Counted from the first letter of the stretch, positions 1 through 8,808 are shown. The stretch is DNA of 64,000 bases from M55B127 sp034521955 (GCA_034521955.1 JAXHLT010000006.1:62001-126000); one strand, 5' to 3'. Program-made: numbers and translations. The notes: generated from the sequence alone by a model not told the origin.

Positions 1-539
1 ATGGAGGAATTGACCATGTGATAGTAGACTTTGAGCCAGAAGTATTGGATAAGTTAAAGATTGGTGATGAAATATTGATTAAGGCTTTTGGTCAGGGATT
101 AGAGCTACTAGATCATCCAGAAATCAGTGTTTTTAACTTAGACCCAAATCTTTTGGATAAGATGAATATCACAGAAAATGATGGCTTAATAGAAGTTGGA
201 GTTACAACAGAAATACCAGCTCATTTAATGGGTTCAGGAATTGGTTCTTCATCAGTAGCTTTAGGTGATTATGATATTACTACTGGAGATGAAGAAGAAA
301 TTAAAAAATTAGGAATTGATAAACTAAAGTTTGGTGATTTTGTTTATCTAAAAGATAGTGACAATACTTATGGACGCGAATTTAAAAAAGGTGCTGGAAG
401 TATTGGGGTTGTCATACACAGTGACTGTATTAAAATGGGTCATGGACCCGGTGTAACTACTGTTATGACAGCAAAGAATAATATTATTAGACCAAAAATT
501 GATCAAGAGGCTAATTTAATTAATTATTTATATGATTAA
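1..539 (+). CDS. DUF4438 family protein, C-terminal part (5' end outside window)
   Basis: The reading frame is open from base 3 (GGA codon) and runs into the window edge, so the true start lies upstream; the GTG at 18 is only an internal codon. About 178 residues are visible. The tail carries a GHGPGVT motif after a GVVIHSD stretch, which I associate with the DUF4438 family known from structural-genomics work on Thermotoga. The function of that family is not established and I do not assign one. The gene ends 27 bases before the rubrerythrin promoter, with no terminator hairpin visible between them. Confidence 0.65.
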   Translation, partial: GGIDHVIVDFEPEVLDKLKIGDEILIKAFGQGLELLDHPEISVFNLDPNLLDKMNITENDGLIEVGVTTEIPAHLMGSGIGSSSVALGDYDITTGDEEEIKKLGIDKLKFGDFVYLKDSDNTYGREFKKGAGSIGVVIHSDCIKMGHGPGVTTVMTAKNNIIRPKIDQEANLINYLYD

Positions 540-565
540 ACTAAAAAATGTATAAAATTGGTATC

Positions 566-594
566 TTGACATCAAGAAGATATAATGCTATAAT
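566..594 (+). promoter_or_regulatory. sigma-A type promoter of rubrerythrin
   Basis: A perfect -35 TTGACA (566-571) and a perfect -10 TATAAT (589-594) are separated by 17 bases. The predicted transcript would start near 601, about 43 bases before the rubrerythrin ATG. This is the best consensus promoter in the window, as expected for an abundant stress protein. Confidence 0.85.
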
Positions 595-602
595 CATTAG
601 CA
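588..602 (+). promoter_or_regulatory. candidate PerR-like operator
   Basis: The 15-mer CTATAATCATTAGCA matches the PerR consensus TTATAATNATTATAA at 11 of 14 defined positions and lies on top of the -10 element. PerR is known to repress rubrerythrin genes in clostridia, so the position fits. The genome is AT-rich and the match is partial, so this is a hypothesis. Confidence 0.35.
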
Positions 603-643
603 GTAACAATTACTAATAACGTAAAATATAAGGGGGAATAAAA

Positions 644-1201
644 ATGGTTAAAAATGATATGACAGCACAAAATTTAAGATCAGCATATGGTGGAGAAAGT
701 CAAGCTTTTCAAAGGTATATGGTGTGGAGTGATAAGGCAAAAGAAGATGGATATCCAAATGTAGGTTTATTATTTAAAGCAATTGCTCATGCAGAACATG
801 TACATGCAAGCAATCACTTTACAGCATTAGATAACTGCCAGGGAGACTTTTTAGTTGCTTCAGGTGCAGTATTTGGTTTAGGTCCAACTGCCGAAAACTT
901 AGAAGGAGCTAAAGCTGGTGAGGATTTTGAGATCGATCAAATGTATCCTACATACAATCTTGTAGCAAAAGAACAGCAGGAAAATGAAGCAGTTCGTTCT
1001 TTCCATTATGCTTTAGAAGCAGAAAAAATTCACTCAAAATTATTTGGTGAAGCAAGAGAGTCTGTTTTAGATGGTCAGGATATTGAATTAGAATCTGTAA
1101 GTATTTGTGAAGTATGTGGACACACTGTTGTAGATGGCACTCCTGATGAATGTCCAATCTGTGGTGCTAAAAAGGAAGAATTTAAAGTATTTGAAAAATA
1201 A
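644..1201 (+). CDS. rbr: rubrerythrin (peroxide-reducing diiron protein)
   Basis: Cytoplasmic NADH/rubredoxin-linked peroxidase of anaerobes. The N-terminal ferritin-like domain (about residues 5-140) carries Glu/His diiron-ligand motifs (YGGESQAFQRY, AHAEHVHA, EAEKIHSK). The C-terminal rubredoxin domain has Cys155/Cys158 and Cys170/Cys173. At 185 residues it has classical rubrerythrin size and domain order. The ATG follows a strong GGGGG ribosome site. The superoxide reductase starts 50 bases downstream with no terminator between, so the pair would turn superoxide to peroxide to water. A perfect promoter with a possible PerR box lies upstream. Confidence 0.95.
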   Translation: MVKNDMTAQNLRSAYGGESQAFQRYMVWSDKAKEDGYPNVGLLFKAIAHAEHVHASNHFTALDNCQGDFLVASGAVFGLGPTAENLEGAKAGEDFEIDQMYPTYNLVAKEQQENEAVRSFHYALEAEKIHSKLFGEARESVLDGQDIELESVSICEVCGHTVVDGTPDECPICGAKKEEFKVFEK

Positions 1202-1251
1202 TTAAAAATTTAATATAATAATATTAGAACGAATAAAAAGGGGGAGTTTCA

Positions 1252-1602
1252 ATGTCAAAGTATGAAGTGCAAACTTTACAAGATCCAAATGACAAAACTG
1301 TTTTAGAGAAAAAACATGTTCCTTTTATTACAGCTCCTGATAGTGTAAAAAAAGGAGAGCCTTTTGAAGTAACAGTAAAGATGGGTAAAGAAATTGATCA
1401 CCCAATGGAAGAAGGTCACTTTATTGAATTTTTCGATGTTTATGCTGGTGACATAAAAGTTGCTAATGTGACATTTACTCCTGAATGTGAAGCAGAAGCT
1501 ACCTTAACATTAAAATTGGATGAATCAGTAACTTTAAAAGTTGAAAATTACTGCAACCTTCATGGTTACTGGAAAAACGAGAAAAAAATTGAAGTTAAAT
1601 AA
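1252..1602 (+). CDS. superoxide reductase, neelaredoxin type
   Basis: One-iron (class II) superoxide reductase, 116 residues, without the N-terminal desulforedoxin domain. Expected Fe(His)4Cys ligands are His22 (KKHVP), His50 (EIDHPM), His56 (EGHFI), Cys101 and His104 (YCNLHG). The family's conserved Glu-Lys just before the first His reads Lys20-Lys21 here, so the sixth-ligand Glu is missing from its usual place and a Glu sits one residue earlier. The loop after His56 is shorter than in the Thermotoga and Pyrococcus proteins as I remember them. It is probably co-transcribed with rubrerythrin and is followed by a clear terminator. Confidence 0.9.
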   Translation: MSKYEVQTLQDPNDKTVLEKKHVPFITAPDSVKKGEPFEVTVKMGKEIDHPMEEGHFIEFFDVYAGDIKVANVTFTPECEAEATLTLKLDESVTLKVENYCNLHGYWKNEKKIEVK

Positions 1603-1624
1603 AAAATAACAAAGACTTAGACAT

Positions 1625-1668
1625 TATCCCCTCTTCGGAACGTACGGAGATGGGGATATTTTTTTTTA
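1625..1668 (+). terminator. intrinsic terminator after rbr-sor
   Basis: TATCCCC (1625-1631) pairs perfectly with GGGGATA (1652-1658). The pairing is extended by TCT/AGA and followed by a run of T residues. Confidence 0.85.
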
Positions 1669-1738
1669 CTACATAATTATTTAAAAATAAGCTAAATATA
1701 TATTAATAAAAGTATCATTAGATGAGAATGACAATGAC

Positions 1739-1766
1739 TTGAAATTAAGTGAATAAGTGGTATACT
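1739..1766 (+). promoter_or_regulatory. promoter of pgi operon
   Basis: TTGAAA (1739-1744) and TATACT (1761-1766) are 16 bases apart, about 58 bases before the pgi start. The rest of the 1669-1738 stretch is AT-rich, with nothing else recognisable. Confidence 0.6.
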
Positions 1767-1824
1767 TTTGATAAATGGATTAAAAATTATTTATCAAAGT
1801 TAGATAAAAGAGGGAGGATAAACA

Positions 1825-3252
1825 ATGAACATTAGATATGAAGATAATAAGTGGAAAGAAAAGATGAGAGTAAAGTTAGATGTTAATAATATGTTTGAAG
1901 AGTTCATTGGTAAAAAGCACGGTATAAAGCCTAAAGAAGTAGATGAAATGATTGAAGAGATAAATAAGGCAGATAAAAATATCAAAAAGCAGTATAAGGA
2001 AGGTAAACTTGGGTTTATTGATCTTCCCGATAAACAAGATGAAGTTGTAGAGGAAATAAAAGATTATGCTGATAAAAACAAAGATCAATTTGATAACTTT
2101 GTAATTCTAGGTATTGGTGGTTCTGCATTAGGAAGTATTGCATTACAAACTGCTTTAAATGATAGTTATCATAATGAAAAAGAGTCAAAACCTAATATAT
2201 ATGTACCCGATAATGTTGATCCTGATAATTTTAAATCTTTATTAGAAACTTTAAACTTAGAAAAAACTATATTTAATGTAATTTCAAAATCGGGAACAAC
2301 TCCTGAAACAATGAGTCTGTTTATGATTGCAAAAAAAGCTGTAGAAGATGAAATTGGAAGTAAAAATATTAGTAAACATTTTATTGCTACAACCAGCAGG
2401 GATTCAGGATATCTAAGAGAAATAGCTAAAAAAGAAAACTTTAAGATGTTTTATATACCAGATAATGTTGGAGGTAGATTTTCAGTACTTACTCCGGTAG
2501 GTTTAGTATTTGCTGCCTTTGCAGGAATAGATATTGATGAGCTTTTAGCAGGAGCAGCATATATGAAAGACATTTGTTCTAGATCTGATGTATGGGAAAA
2601 TCCAGCTTATTTAAACGGGGTTTTACAGTATCTAGCATATAAAAAAGGAAAAGTAATGTCTGTAATGATGCCTTATTCAAATGCATTAAAAGATATGGCT
2701 GATTGGTATAGACAGCTTTGGGCAGAGTCACTTGGCAAAGAAGAAAATAGGGATGGTGAAGTTGTAAATGTAGGACCAACACCTATTAAGGCTTTAGGAG
2801 CAACTGACCAGCATTCCCAGGCACAACTATATATGGAAGGACCTTTTGATAAAGTAATTAACTTTATTGAAGTATTAGAGTTTGATAATGACCTTAAAAT
2901 ACCAGATATTTATGAGGATATTAAAGGAGTATCATATTTAAGAAATAAAAGTTTATCTGAATTAATAAATACTGAAAAAAAAGCAACAGAACTTGCATTA
3001 ACAAAAAGACAAAGATTAAATAATACTATTATTCTTCCAAAGGTCAATGAATTTACAATTGGTCAACTACTTTATCTTCTTGAACTTCAGACTGCTTTTG
3101 TGGGAGAACTATTTAATATAAATGCATATAATCAACCCGGAGTAGAGCTTGGTAAAAATTATACTTACGGAGTTTTCGGAAGAGAAGGATATGAAGATAT
3201 GAAAAATGAATATAATTTACGTCCTGACAAAAAAGACGATTATATTATATAA
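1825..3252 (+). CDS. pgi: glucose-6-phosphate isomerase
   Basis: Interconverts glucose-6-phosphate and fructose-6-phosphate in cytoplasmic glycolysis and gluconeogenesis. The family signatures are intact: GIGGSALGS near residue 96, the phosphate-binding SKSGTTPET near 154, GGRFSVLTP near 215, ATDQHSQAQ, and the C-terminal YNQPGVELGK near 434. Length (475) is normal for a bacterial enzyme. The ATG has a GAGGGAGGA ribosome site. It leads a short operon with the kinase-like gene (20 bases downstream) and nadE. Confidence 0.95.
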   Translation: MNIRYEDNKWKEKMRVKLDVNNMFEEFIGKKHGIKPKEVDEMIEEINKADKNIKKQYKEGKLGFIDLPDKQDEVVEEIKDYADKNKDQFDNFVILGIGGSALGSIALQTALNDSYHNEKESKPNIYVPDNVDPDNFKSLLETLNLEKTIFNVISKSGTTPETMSLFMIAKKAVEDEIGSKNISKHFIATTSRDSGYLREIAKKENFKMFYIPDNVGGRFSVLTPVGLVFAAFAGIDIDELLAGAAYMKDICSRSDVWENPAYLNGVLQYLAYKKGKVMSVMMPYSNALKDMADWYRQLWAESLGKEENRDGEVVNVGPTPIKALGATDQHSQAQLYMEGPFDKVINFIEVLEFDNDLKIPDIYEDIKGVSYLRNKSLSELINTEKKATELALTKRQRLNNTIILPKVNEFTIGQLLYLLELQTAFVGELFNINAYNQPGVELGKNYTYGVFGREGYEDMKNEYNLRPDKKDDYII

Positions 3253-3272
3253 AAAGGAGCAAATATAACCTT

Positions 3273-4634
3273 ATGGATGAAAATTATATCAAAGTTAATG
3301 AAGGCAATAAAAAATTAACTGCTGAAAAGATATTTCAAAATAAGAAACCTCGCTCACGTGTTATTTTATCTACAGTAAAAGACATTGAAAATGTTTTAGA
3401 AAAATATAAAATAGATAATGATAATTTTTTAAACTTTATAAGTGTAAAGAAAATAGAGGGCGAGTATTACATTATTAGTGATAAAAAAGAATATATGCCT
3501 ACTTTATTAGAGAAAATTAAAGAAGATAACTATGATATAGAACAAGCTGTAAACTGGGTAAAAAAAGCTTTAAAGATTTGGGATAACTTTGAATATAAAG
3601 AGGAATTCAATGCTGAGTTGAAGTTAAATTATTTTAGAATCAATAATAACAATGAAGTAAAAATAGTTAATCCCTTTGTTAATAAAGTAATTGAATCATA
3701 CCGCTATAAACCAATAAAAAACGAACATGATGAGATATATCGTTCCCCTGATGTTATTAACAGTGGGGATTATAATACTGTTGGTAGAATATATAACTTT
3801 GGAGTAATTCTTTATTATTTAACAACAAATAAACTACCCTTTCAGGGTGACAATAAAACAGAGATGTTTGATAAAAAAATGACTAACTCTTTTGATGAAC
3901 CAAGATTTTTAAACCCTGATATATCTAAAAGTTTAAGTGATTTAATCATAGCAATGTTAAATAATGGCTTTAAAAATAAAGATTTAAAAGATCTAATAAA
4001 TGGTTTAGATGAAATTACAAATAACAATATAATTAAAGCAAGTGAAAAAGAAATAAAAGAAAATAAAAAGCTAAGTAAAGGAAAGTTAAAAAAGAATAAA
4101 AGAAAACAAAGTATAATATTTTTCTTCAGACATCACTGGGGTAAAACCTTATTAGTCATAGCAGTTATAGCTATGTTTGTTGGACTAGGTTTTATGGGGG
4201 GAACTACACCAGTAGTTACTGAAGAGACTTCTCCTGAAGAAGTAGTTAATTTCTTTTATGATTCAATTGATAAAAAAGATCCTGTTGTTATAGACCAAAC
4301 AACAGTGGTAGACTTAAACAAGTTAGAGAATATGGTTACAGAAGGTCATGTAATGGAGACTATGAGAAATGCATACAGCAGTCTATCAGAAGAAGAAAAG
4401 GAAGAAAACAAAATCTATGGAATAAAAACTCTATCAATTGAACAGTTTGAACAAAATGACTATTTTGAGTTTAAAACAAGTTATATTTTCTATTACCCTG
4501 GAGAAGAGCAGATGGAAGAAAGCACTATGAACGATACTTTAATTGTTGAAAAGATAGATGGACTGTGGCAGATTACAGAGATAAATGGCGATATAAGAGC
4601 ATTAATAGAAGGAAACTTTTATAAGGACAGGTGA
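3273..4634 (+). CDS. membrane-anchored pseudokinase with extracytoplasmic domain
   Basis: Residues about 1-250 resemble a Ser/Thr protein kinase. The C-lobe is recognisable from YRSPDVI (the APE-type motif) and the helix YNFGVILYYLTTNKLPF. Catalytic elements are missing: the HRD position reads Asn113-Ala-Glu115, the DFG position reads Asn133-Pro-Phe, and no glycine-rich loop or VAIK lysine is seen. A Lys-rich linker (about 252-285) precedes one transmembrane segment (about 290-310). An external domain of about 140 residues then begins SPEEVVNFFYDS and resembles NTF2-like folds. The layout is that of bacterial sensor kinases, but phosphotransfer is unlikely. It lies between pgi and nadE and overlaps the latter's upstream region. 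Confidence 0.75.
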   Translation: MDENYIKVNEGNKKLTAEKIFQNKKPRSRVILSTVKDIENVLEKYKIDNDNFLNFISVKKIEGEYYIISDKKEYMPTLLEKIKEDNYDIEQAVNWVKKALKIWDNFEYKEEFNAELKLNYFRINNNNEVKIVNPFVNKVIESYRYKPIKNEHDEIYRSPDVINSGDYNTVGRIYNFGVILYYLTTNKLPFQGDNKTEMFDKKMTNSFDEPRFLNPDISKSLSDLIIAMLNNGFKNKDLKDLINGLDEITNNNIIKASEKEIKENKKLSKGKLKKNKRKQSIIFFFRHHWGKTLLVIAVIAMFVGLGFMGGTTPVVTEETSPEEVVNFFYDSIDKKDPVVIDQTTVVDLNKLENMVTEGHVMETMRNAYSSLSEEEKEENKIYGIKTLSIEQFEQNDYFEFKTSYIFYYPGEEQMEESTMNDTLIVEKIDGLWQITEINGDIRALIEGNFYKDR

Positions 4635-4639
4635 TAATT

Positions 4640-5386
4640 TTGGATTTAGACTATAATCATGTAGAAAAAACATTGGTCAATTGGTTAAAACAAAAGGTAA
4701 GTAATGCTAATGCTAAGGGTGTTGTTATTGGACTTAGCGGAGGGATCGATTCTGCAGTAACTTCTGTACTAGCTAAAAAAGCATTTCCAGATAATGTCTT
4801 AGGTGTAATTATGCCTTGTTATAGCAATGAACAGGATAAAAAGGATGCTATTAAAGTAGCTGAAAAGTTTGATATAGAGTATGAAATAAAAGAGTTGGAC
4901 TCCTTATATGATAACTTTAAAAAAACTGTTGATGCAAAACAAAGTGCAGAAAATAATAATTTAGCTTTAGCAAATGTTAAACCCAGATTAAGAATGGTCA
5001 CCCTTTATTATTATTCAGCATTAAATAACTATTTGGTTTTAGGAACAGATAACTGGAGTGAACTTAAAGTTGGTTATTTTACCAAATATGGTGATGGAGG
5101 AATTGACCTTACAATATTAGGCAGGTTGGTTAAGACTGAGGTAAGAGCTTTAGCTAAGCACCTTGGTATTCCAGAAGATATAATAAATAAAAAGCCGTCT
5201 GCAGGTCTTTGGGAAGGACAAACCGATGAAGATGAAATGGGACTTAGCTATGATGAATTAGATAAGTATATTTTAACAGGAGAAGTTGATCCTAAAACAA
5301 AAGAAAAAATTGAAACCCTGGCAGCAAAAAACAAACACAAAATGGATCCAATTCCGATTCCTAAGCGAGAAATTTTATTAACCTAG
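4640..5386 (+). CDS. nadE: NH3-dependent NAD+ synthetase
   Basis: Last step of NAD synthesis: ATP-dependent amidation of deamido-NAD with ammonia. The N-type ATP pyrophosphatase loop SGGIDSA is near residue 33, and LGTDNWSE and KPSAGLWEGQTDEDEMG are family motifs. There is no glutaminase (nitrilase) domain, so ammonia is the donor. I choose TTG 4640 because AGGACAGGTG sits 6-7 bases upstream; a GTG at 4631 is in frame but overlaps both that ribosome site and the stop of the previous gene. It is the last gene before the cobalamin riboswitch. Confidence 0.9.
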   Translation: MDLDYNHVEKTLVNWLKQKVSNANAKGVVIGLSGGIDSAVTSVLAKKAFPDNVLGVIMPCYSNEQDKKDAIKVAEKFDIEYEIKELDSLYDNFKKTVDAKQSAENNNLALANVKPRLRMVTLYYYSALNNYLVLGTDNWSELKVGYFTKYGDGGIDLTILGRLVKTEVRALAKHLGIPEDIINKKPSAGLWEGQTDEDEMGLSYDELDKYILTGEVDPKTKEKIETLAAKNKHKMDPIPIPKREILLT

Positions 5387-5439
5387 CAGGAATATTTTAA
5401 TATATATAGTATTATACTAATAACAGAAAAATTTAATAT

Positions 5440-5605
5440 TGTTGTAAATAGGTGCTTTCAGTACTGCTGAAAGAGAATAGGGAATCAGGTGAAAATCCTG
5501 AACGGGCCCGCCACTGTAAACAGTATGTCCCCCATTAACCACTTGTATTAACAGGGAAGGTTGGGAGGATGATAAGCTGTGAGTCAGGAGACCTGCCTAT
5601 TTATA
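5440..5605 (+). promoter_or_regulatory. cobalamin (B12) riboswitch aptamer
   Basis: The conserved core is clear: GCCACTG at 5510-5516 and the B12 box GAGTCAGGAGACCTGCC at 5581-5597. TTAACC (5535-5540) is complementary to GGTTAA (5619-5624) in the loop of a downstream stem (TCTAC 5607-5611 with GTAGA 5633-5637), which is the expected L5-L13 kissing loop. The aptamer and terminator fill most of the 335-base gene-free stretch 5387-5721. Bound cobalamin should switch off the downstream biosynthesis operon. No strong promoter was found at 5387-5440. Confidence 0.95.
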
Positions 5606-5653
5606 ATCTACATTCTTCGGTTAACAAGATCAGTAGATCAATTTATGAAACTC

Positions 5654-5690
5654 ACCAGATCTTTAATTTTGAAGAAGATCTGGTTTTTTT
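5654..5690 (+). terminator. riboswitch expression-platform terminator
   Basis: ACCAGATCTT (5654-5663) pairs with AAGATCTGGT (5674-5683), followed by eight T residues. It lies 50 bases after the aptamer and 30 bases before cobU, so control is probably transcriptional termination. Confidence 0.9.
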
Positions 5691-5721
5691 ATTTGTATAA
5701 CAAAAAAAGGGGCTGAATACT

Positions 5722-6321
5722 TTGAGAAAGACAGTTTTGATCATCGGAGGAGCAAGAAGTGGTAAAAGCAGTTTTGCTGAAAAAGTGGCAAAAAAGGTAG
5801 GAAATAATAATGTTACTTATCTTGCAACAGCAGAAGCTTTAGATGATGAGATGAAAGAAAGAATTGCTCACCATCAGAGTAGGCGTCCAGATAGTTGGGA
5901 TACAGTAGAAGAACCAATTAAAATAAGTAAGGCTTTAGAAAAAACAGAAGATAAACAAACAGTATTAATAGACTGTATTACGCTTTTAGTAACTAATCTG
6001 TTACTTGAGTTTGATAATACAGATCAAAAGGTGAGCTTAGAAGATGATTATGCAAAGGAAGAACATATTTTAGATGAAATAAAAAATATAATAAAAATTG
6101 CTAAACAGAAACAGTTAAACTTAATTTTAGTTTCTAATATAGTTGGACTTGGTTTAGTTCCAGAATATAAACTTGGAAGACTATTTAGAGACATTTCTGG
6201 AAGAGTTAATCAATATCTTGCACAAAAATCAGATAAGGTTATATTTACAGTAGCCGGAATACCTATAGAATTAGATCAATTAAAAGATAAAGATATACTT
6301 GATAAGTTTGGTGATATATAA
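5722..6321 (+). CDS. cobU: adenosylcobinamide kinase / adenosylcobinamide-phosphate guanylyltransferase
   Basis: Bifunctional CobU/CobP enzyme that phosphorylates adenosylcobinamide and then attaches GMP to give AdoCbi-GDP. The P-loop GGARSGKS is at residues 8-15, followed by the family segments YLATAEALDDEM and RIAHHQSRRP. Length (199) is a little above the usual 180 because of an insert around residues 90-115. It starts at TTG 5722 behind AAAAAGGGG. It is the first gene after the B12 riboswitch and abuts cbiP directly. Confidence 0.93.
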   Translation: MRKTVLIIGGARSGKSSFAEKVAKKVGNNNVTYLATAEALDDEMKERIAHHQSRRPDSWDTVEEPIKISKALEKTEDKQTVLIDCITLLVTNLLLEFDNTDQKVSLEDDYAKEEHILDEIKNIIKIAKQKQLNLILVSNIVGLGLVPEYKLGRLFRDISGRVNQYLAQKSDKVIFTVAGIPIELDQLKDKDILDKFGDI

Positions 6322-7851
6322 ATGGCAAAAACAGTTATGCTGCAGGGTACTGCCTCAAATGTAGGCAAAAGTATCTTAGCTACTGCTATATGTAAGATAA
6401 TCTATGATAGTGGTTTGAAAGTAGCGCCTTTTAAGTCCTGGAATATGGCCTTAAATTCATATGTGACAGAAAAAGGCGGTGAAGTTGGTCGGGCTCAAGC
6501 TTTACAGGCTGAGGCGTGTAATGTAATCATTAATGTTGACATGCAGCCCTTTTTAGTTAAACCAAAGGGAGATGGCACATCTCAAGTTATTGTTAAGGGA
6601 AAACCAGTTGGTGATTTTAAAAGTACAAGAAAAGATAGTGATTATATTAAATGGGCAATGGATATTATTAAAGAATCTTTAACTAAGTTAAAAAAAGAAT
6701 ATGAAGTTGTAGTTATGGAAGGTGCAGGTTCTCCTGCTGAAGTAAACATCTCAGATAAAGATTTAGCTAATATGAAAGTAGCTAAATTATTTAATACCCC
6801 TGTAATCCTAGTAGCAGATATTGACCGAGGTGGAGTCTTTGCATCTATTGTTGGGACTATGGAACTATTGGGTGAAGATAGAAAATATGTAAAAGGTATA
6901 ATCATTAATAAATTTAGAGGTGATAAAAGTTCTCTAAAATCCGGGATTGATTTTATTGAAAAAAGAACACAAACACCTGTACTTGGTGTAATACCATATT
7001 TTGATGATATTGATCTACCGGAAGAAGATTCAGTTTCTATAAAAGAACATGTCAATGAAAATGCAGAAATAGAAATTGGGGTAATCAACTTACCACATCT
7101 ATCTAACTTTACAGATTTTGATGTTTTTAACCAACATCCTTTAGTTGGATTAAGATATATAAATAATAAAGTAAATGATATTGAAAACTTTGATTTATTA
7201 ATAATACCGGGAACCAAAAATACAACAGAGGATTTAAGGTATCTAAAAAAAAGTGGGTTAGCAGAAAAAATTATTAAAGCTGCTCAAAACAATGTACAAG
7301 TTATCGGTATCTGTGGTGGTTATCAGATGTTAGGTAAGAAGTTGATTGATCCAAACTTAACTGAGGGTAAAACAAAACAAATAGATGGGTTGGGTCTATT
7401 AGATATTGAAACCAGATTTAGTGAAGGTAAAAATACATACCAGATAAAAGCAGAGCTGTATCAAGATCAGAATTTATTAGATGAGTTAAATAATACTGAG
7501 ATTGAAGGTTATGAGATACATATGGGAGAGACTAAATTAGGCAAAAACATATCTCCAATGTTTAAGATTAAATCCAGGTCTAACCAAAAATGTTTGATAA
7601 AAGATGGAGCAGTATCAAAAATTTATGATATTTGGGGTACATATATCCATGGAATATTTGATAACGATGATTTTAGAAGAGAAGTTCTCAACCATCTTTT
7701 GGATAAAAAATCAAGTGAAAGTATTAAGCAAGAAACTATTAACTTTAAAAGACAAAGAGAAAAAGCAATCAATAAATTAGCTGAAAAAGTTAAAGAAAAC
7801 TTAGATTTAGAAAAGTTATATAAAATTATGGATTTAGGGATGAATGCATAA
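6322..7851 (+). CDS. cbiP: cobyric acid synthase (adenosylcobyric acid a,c-diamide amidase)
   Basis: Performs the glutamine-dependent amidations of the corrin side chains at b, d, e and g to give adenosylcobyric acid. The N-terminal dethiobiotin-synthetase-like ATPase has GTASNVGKS at residues 9-17. The C-terminal class I-like amidotransferase has the nucleophile motif GICGGYQMLG near residue 330 and a late IHGIFDN histidine motif. Length (509) is normal. The ATG follows the cobU stop directly, and its own stop overlaps the cbiB ATG by one base. The gene is also called cobQ. Confidence 0.95.
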   Translation: MAKTVMLQGTASNVGKSILATAICKIIYDSGLKVAPFKSWNMALNSYVTEKGGEVGRAQALQAEACNVIINVDMQPFLVKPKGDGTSQVIVKGKPVGDFKSTRKDSDYIKWAMDIIKESLTKLKKEYEVVVMEGAGSPAEVNISDKDLANMKVAKLFNTPVILVADIDRGGVFASIVGTMELLGEDRKYVKGIIINKFRGDKSSLKSGIDFIEKRTQTPVLGVIPYFDDIDLPEEDSVSIKEHVNENAEIEIGVINLPHLSNFTDFDVFNQHPLVGLRYINNKVNDIENFDLLIIPGTKNTTEDLRYLKKSGLAEKIIKAAQNNVQVIGICGGYQMLGKKLIDPNLTEGKTKQIDGLGLLDIETRFSEGKNTYQIKAELYQDQNLLDELNNTEIEGYEIHMGETKLGKNISPMFKIKSRSNQKCLIKDGAVSKIYDIWGTYIHGIFDNDDFRREVLNHLLDKKSSESIKQETINFKRQREKAINKLAEKVKENLDLEKLYKIMDLGMNA

Positions 7852-8795
7852 TGTATATTTTAACGATTGGTCTAATTGTAGACCTTATCATAGGAGATCC
7901 AAGTTTTTACCCACATCCAGTTGTATTAATAGGGAGATTAATTAATTTTTTAGAGAAGCTACTTTTAAATAAACAAAACAATGATTATATAAAGAAAGTA
8001 AAGGGTGTTTTATTAGTTATAACTGTTCTTTTAATTACATTTTTTATAACATATTTTTTGATTTACTTATTTAAACAGTTACCTTATATTCTCTATATCA
8101 CAGCAAATGGGCTGCTTTTATCAACAACAATTGCAGTAAAAGGTTTAAGAGATTCAGCTTATAAAATATATATAAAGTTAAAAGAAAATAATCTAGATGA
8201 AGCCAAAAAAATGTTGTCATTTATTGTTAGTAGGGAAACTGAGCACTTAAACAAAGAAGAAATTATTAAGGGAACAATAGAAACTGTTGCAGAAAATACC
8301 AGTGATGGAATTATTGCCCCTTTATTTTACTTTTTAATTGGAGGTCCAATCCTGGCAGTTATTTATAAAGCTGTAAATACGATGGATTCAATGCTGGGAT
8401 ATAAAAATGAAAAGTATTATTATTTTGGTTGGGCAGCAGCTAAGTTGGATGATTTAGTCAATTATATACCGGCAAGGGTAACCGCTCTGTTATTTATAAT
8501 AGCTAGTTTTTTAAAAAACTATAATTACAAGAAAGCAATAGAGGTTGTTAGAAAAGATGCAAAAAAACATGCTAGTCCTAATGCAGGCTATCCAGAAGCA
8601 GCAGTTGCTGGAGCCTTAGGAATTAAACTTGGCGGGCCAAGCAGGTATTTTAATAAGATTGTTAATAAAGCAACCTTAGGAACAGGGGCAGTTGATATAA
8701 ATACTGACCAGATAAAAAAGACAATAAATTTAATGTATCTTTCAACATTTATATTTTACATATTTTTATTCTCAATAAAACTATTAAGTAGTTAG
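7851..8795 (+). CDS. cbiB: adenosylcobinamide-phosphate synthase
   Basis: Integral membrane enzyme that joins adenosylcobyric acid to (R)-1-amino-2-propanol O-phosphate, the product of CobD from the same operon. Signatures are GDPSFYPHPVVLIG at the N-terminus, SRETEHL, ETVAENTSDGIIAPLFY, and SPNAGYPEAAVAGALG. Hydrophobic segments lie near residues 55-95, 150-175, 205-220 and at the C-terminus. It overlaps cbiP by one base (TAATG), indicating translational coupling. Confidence 0.95.
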   Translation: MYILTIGLIVDLIIGDPSFYPHPVVLIGRLINFLEKLLLNKQNNDYIKKVKGVLLVITVLLITFFITYFLIYLFKQLPYILYITANGLLLSTTIAVKGLRDSAYKIYIKLKENNLDEAKKMLSFIVSRETEHLNKEEIIKGTIETVAENTSDGIIAPLFYFLIGGPILAVIYKAVNTMDSMLGYKNEKYYYFGWAAAKLDDLVNYIPARVTALLFIIASFLKNYNYKKAIEVVRKDAKKHASPNAGYPEAAVAGALGIKLGGPSRYFNKIVNKATLGTGAVDINTDQIKKTINLMYLSTFIFYIFLFSIKLLSS

Positions 8796-8808
8796 GAGTT
8801 GATTAAAG

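Noticed and set aside
1718..1742. Fur-like sequence before pgi (GATGAGAATGACAATGAC)
   Set aside because: It shows only repeated half-site-like words without the inverted symmetry of a Fur box, and pgi is not an expected target.
6642..7217. 191-codon minus-strand ORF opposite cbiP
   Set aside because: Long antisense frame over a well-conserved gene, Ser/Thr-rich low-complexity translation and no ribosome site.
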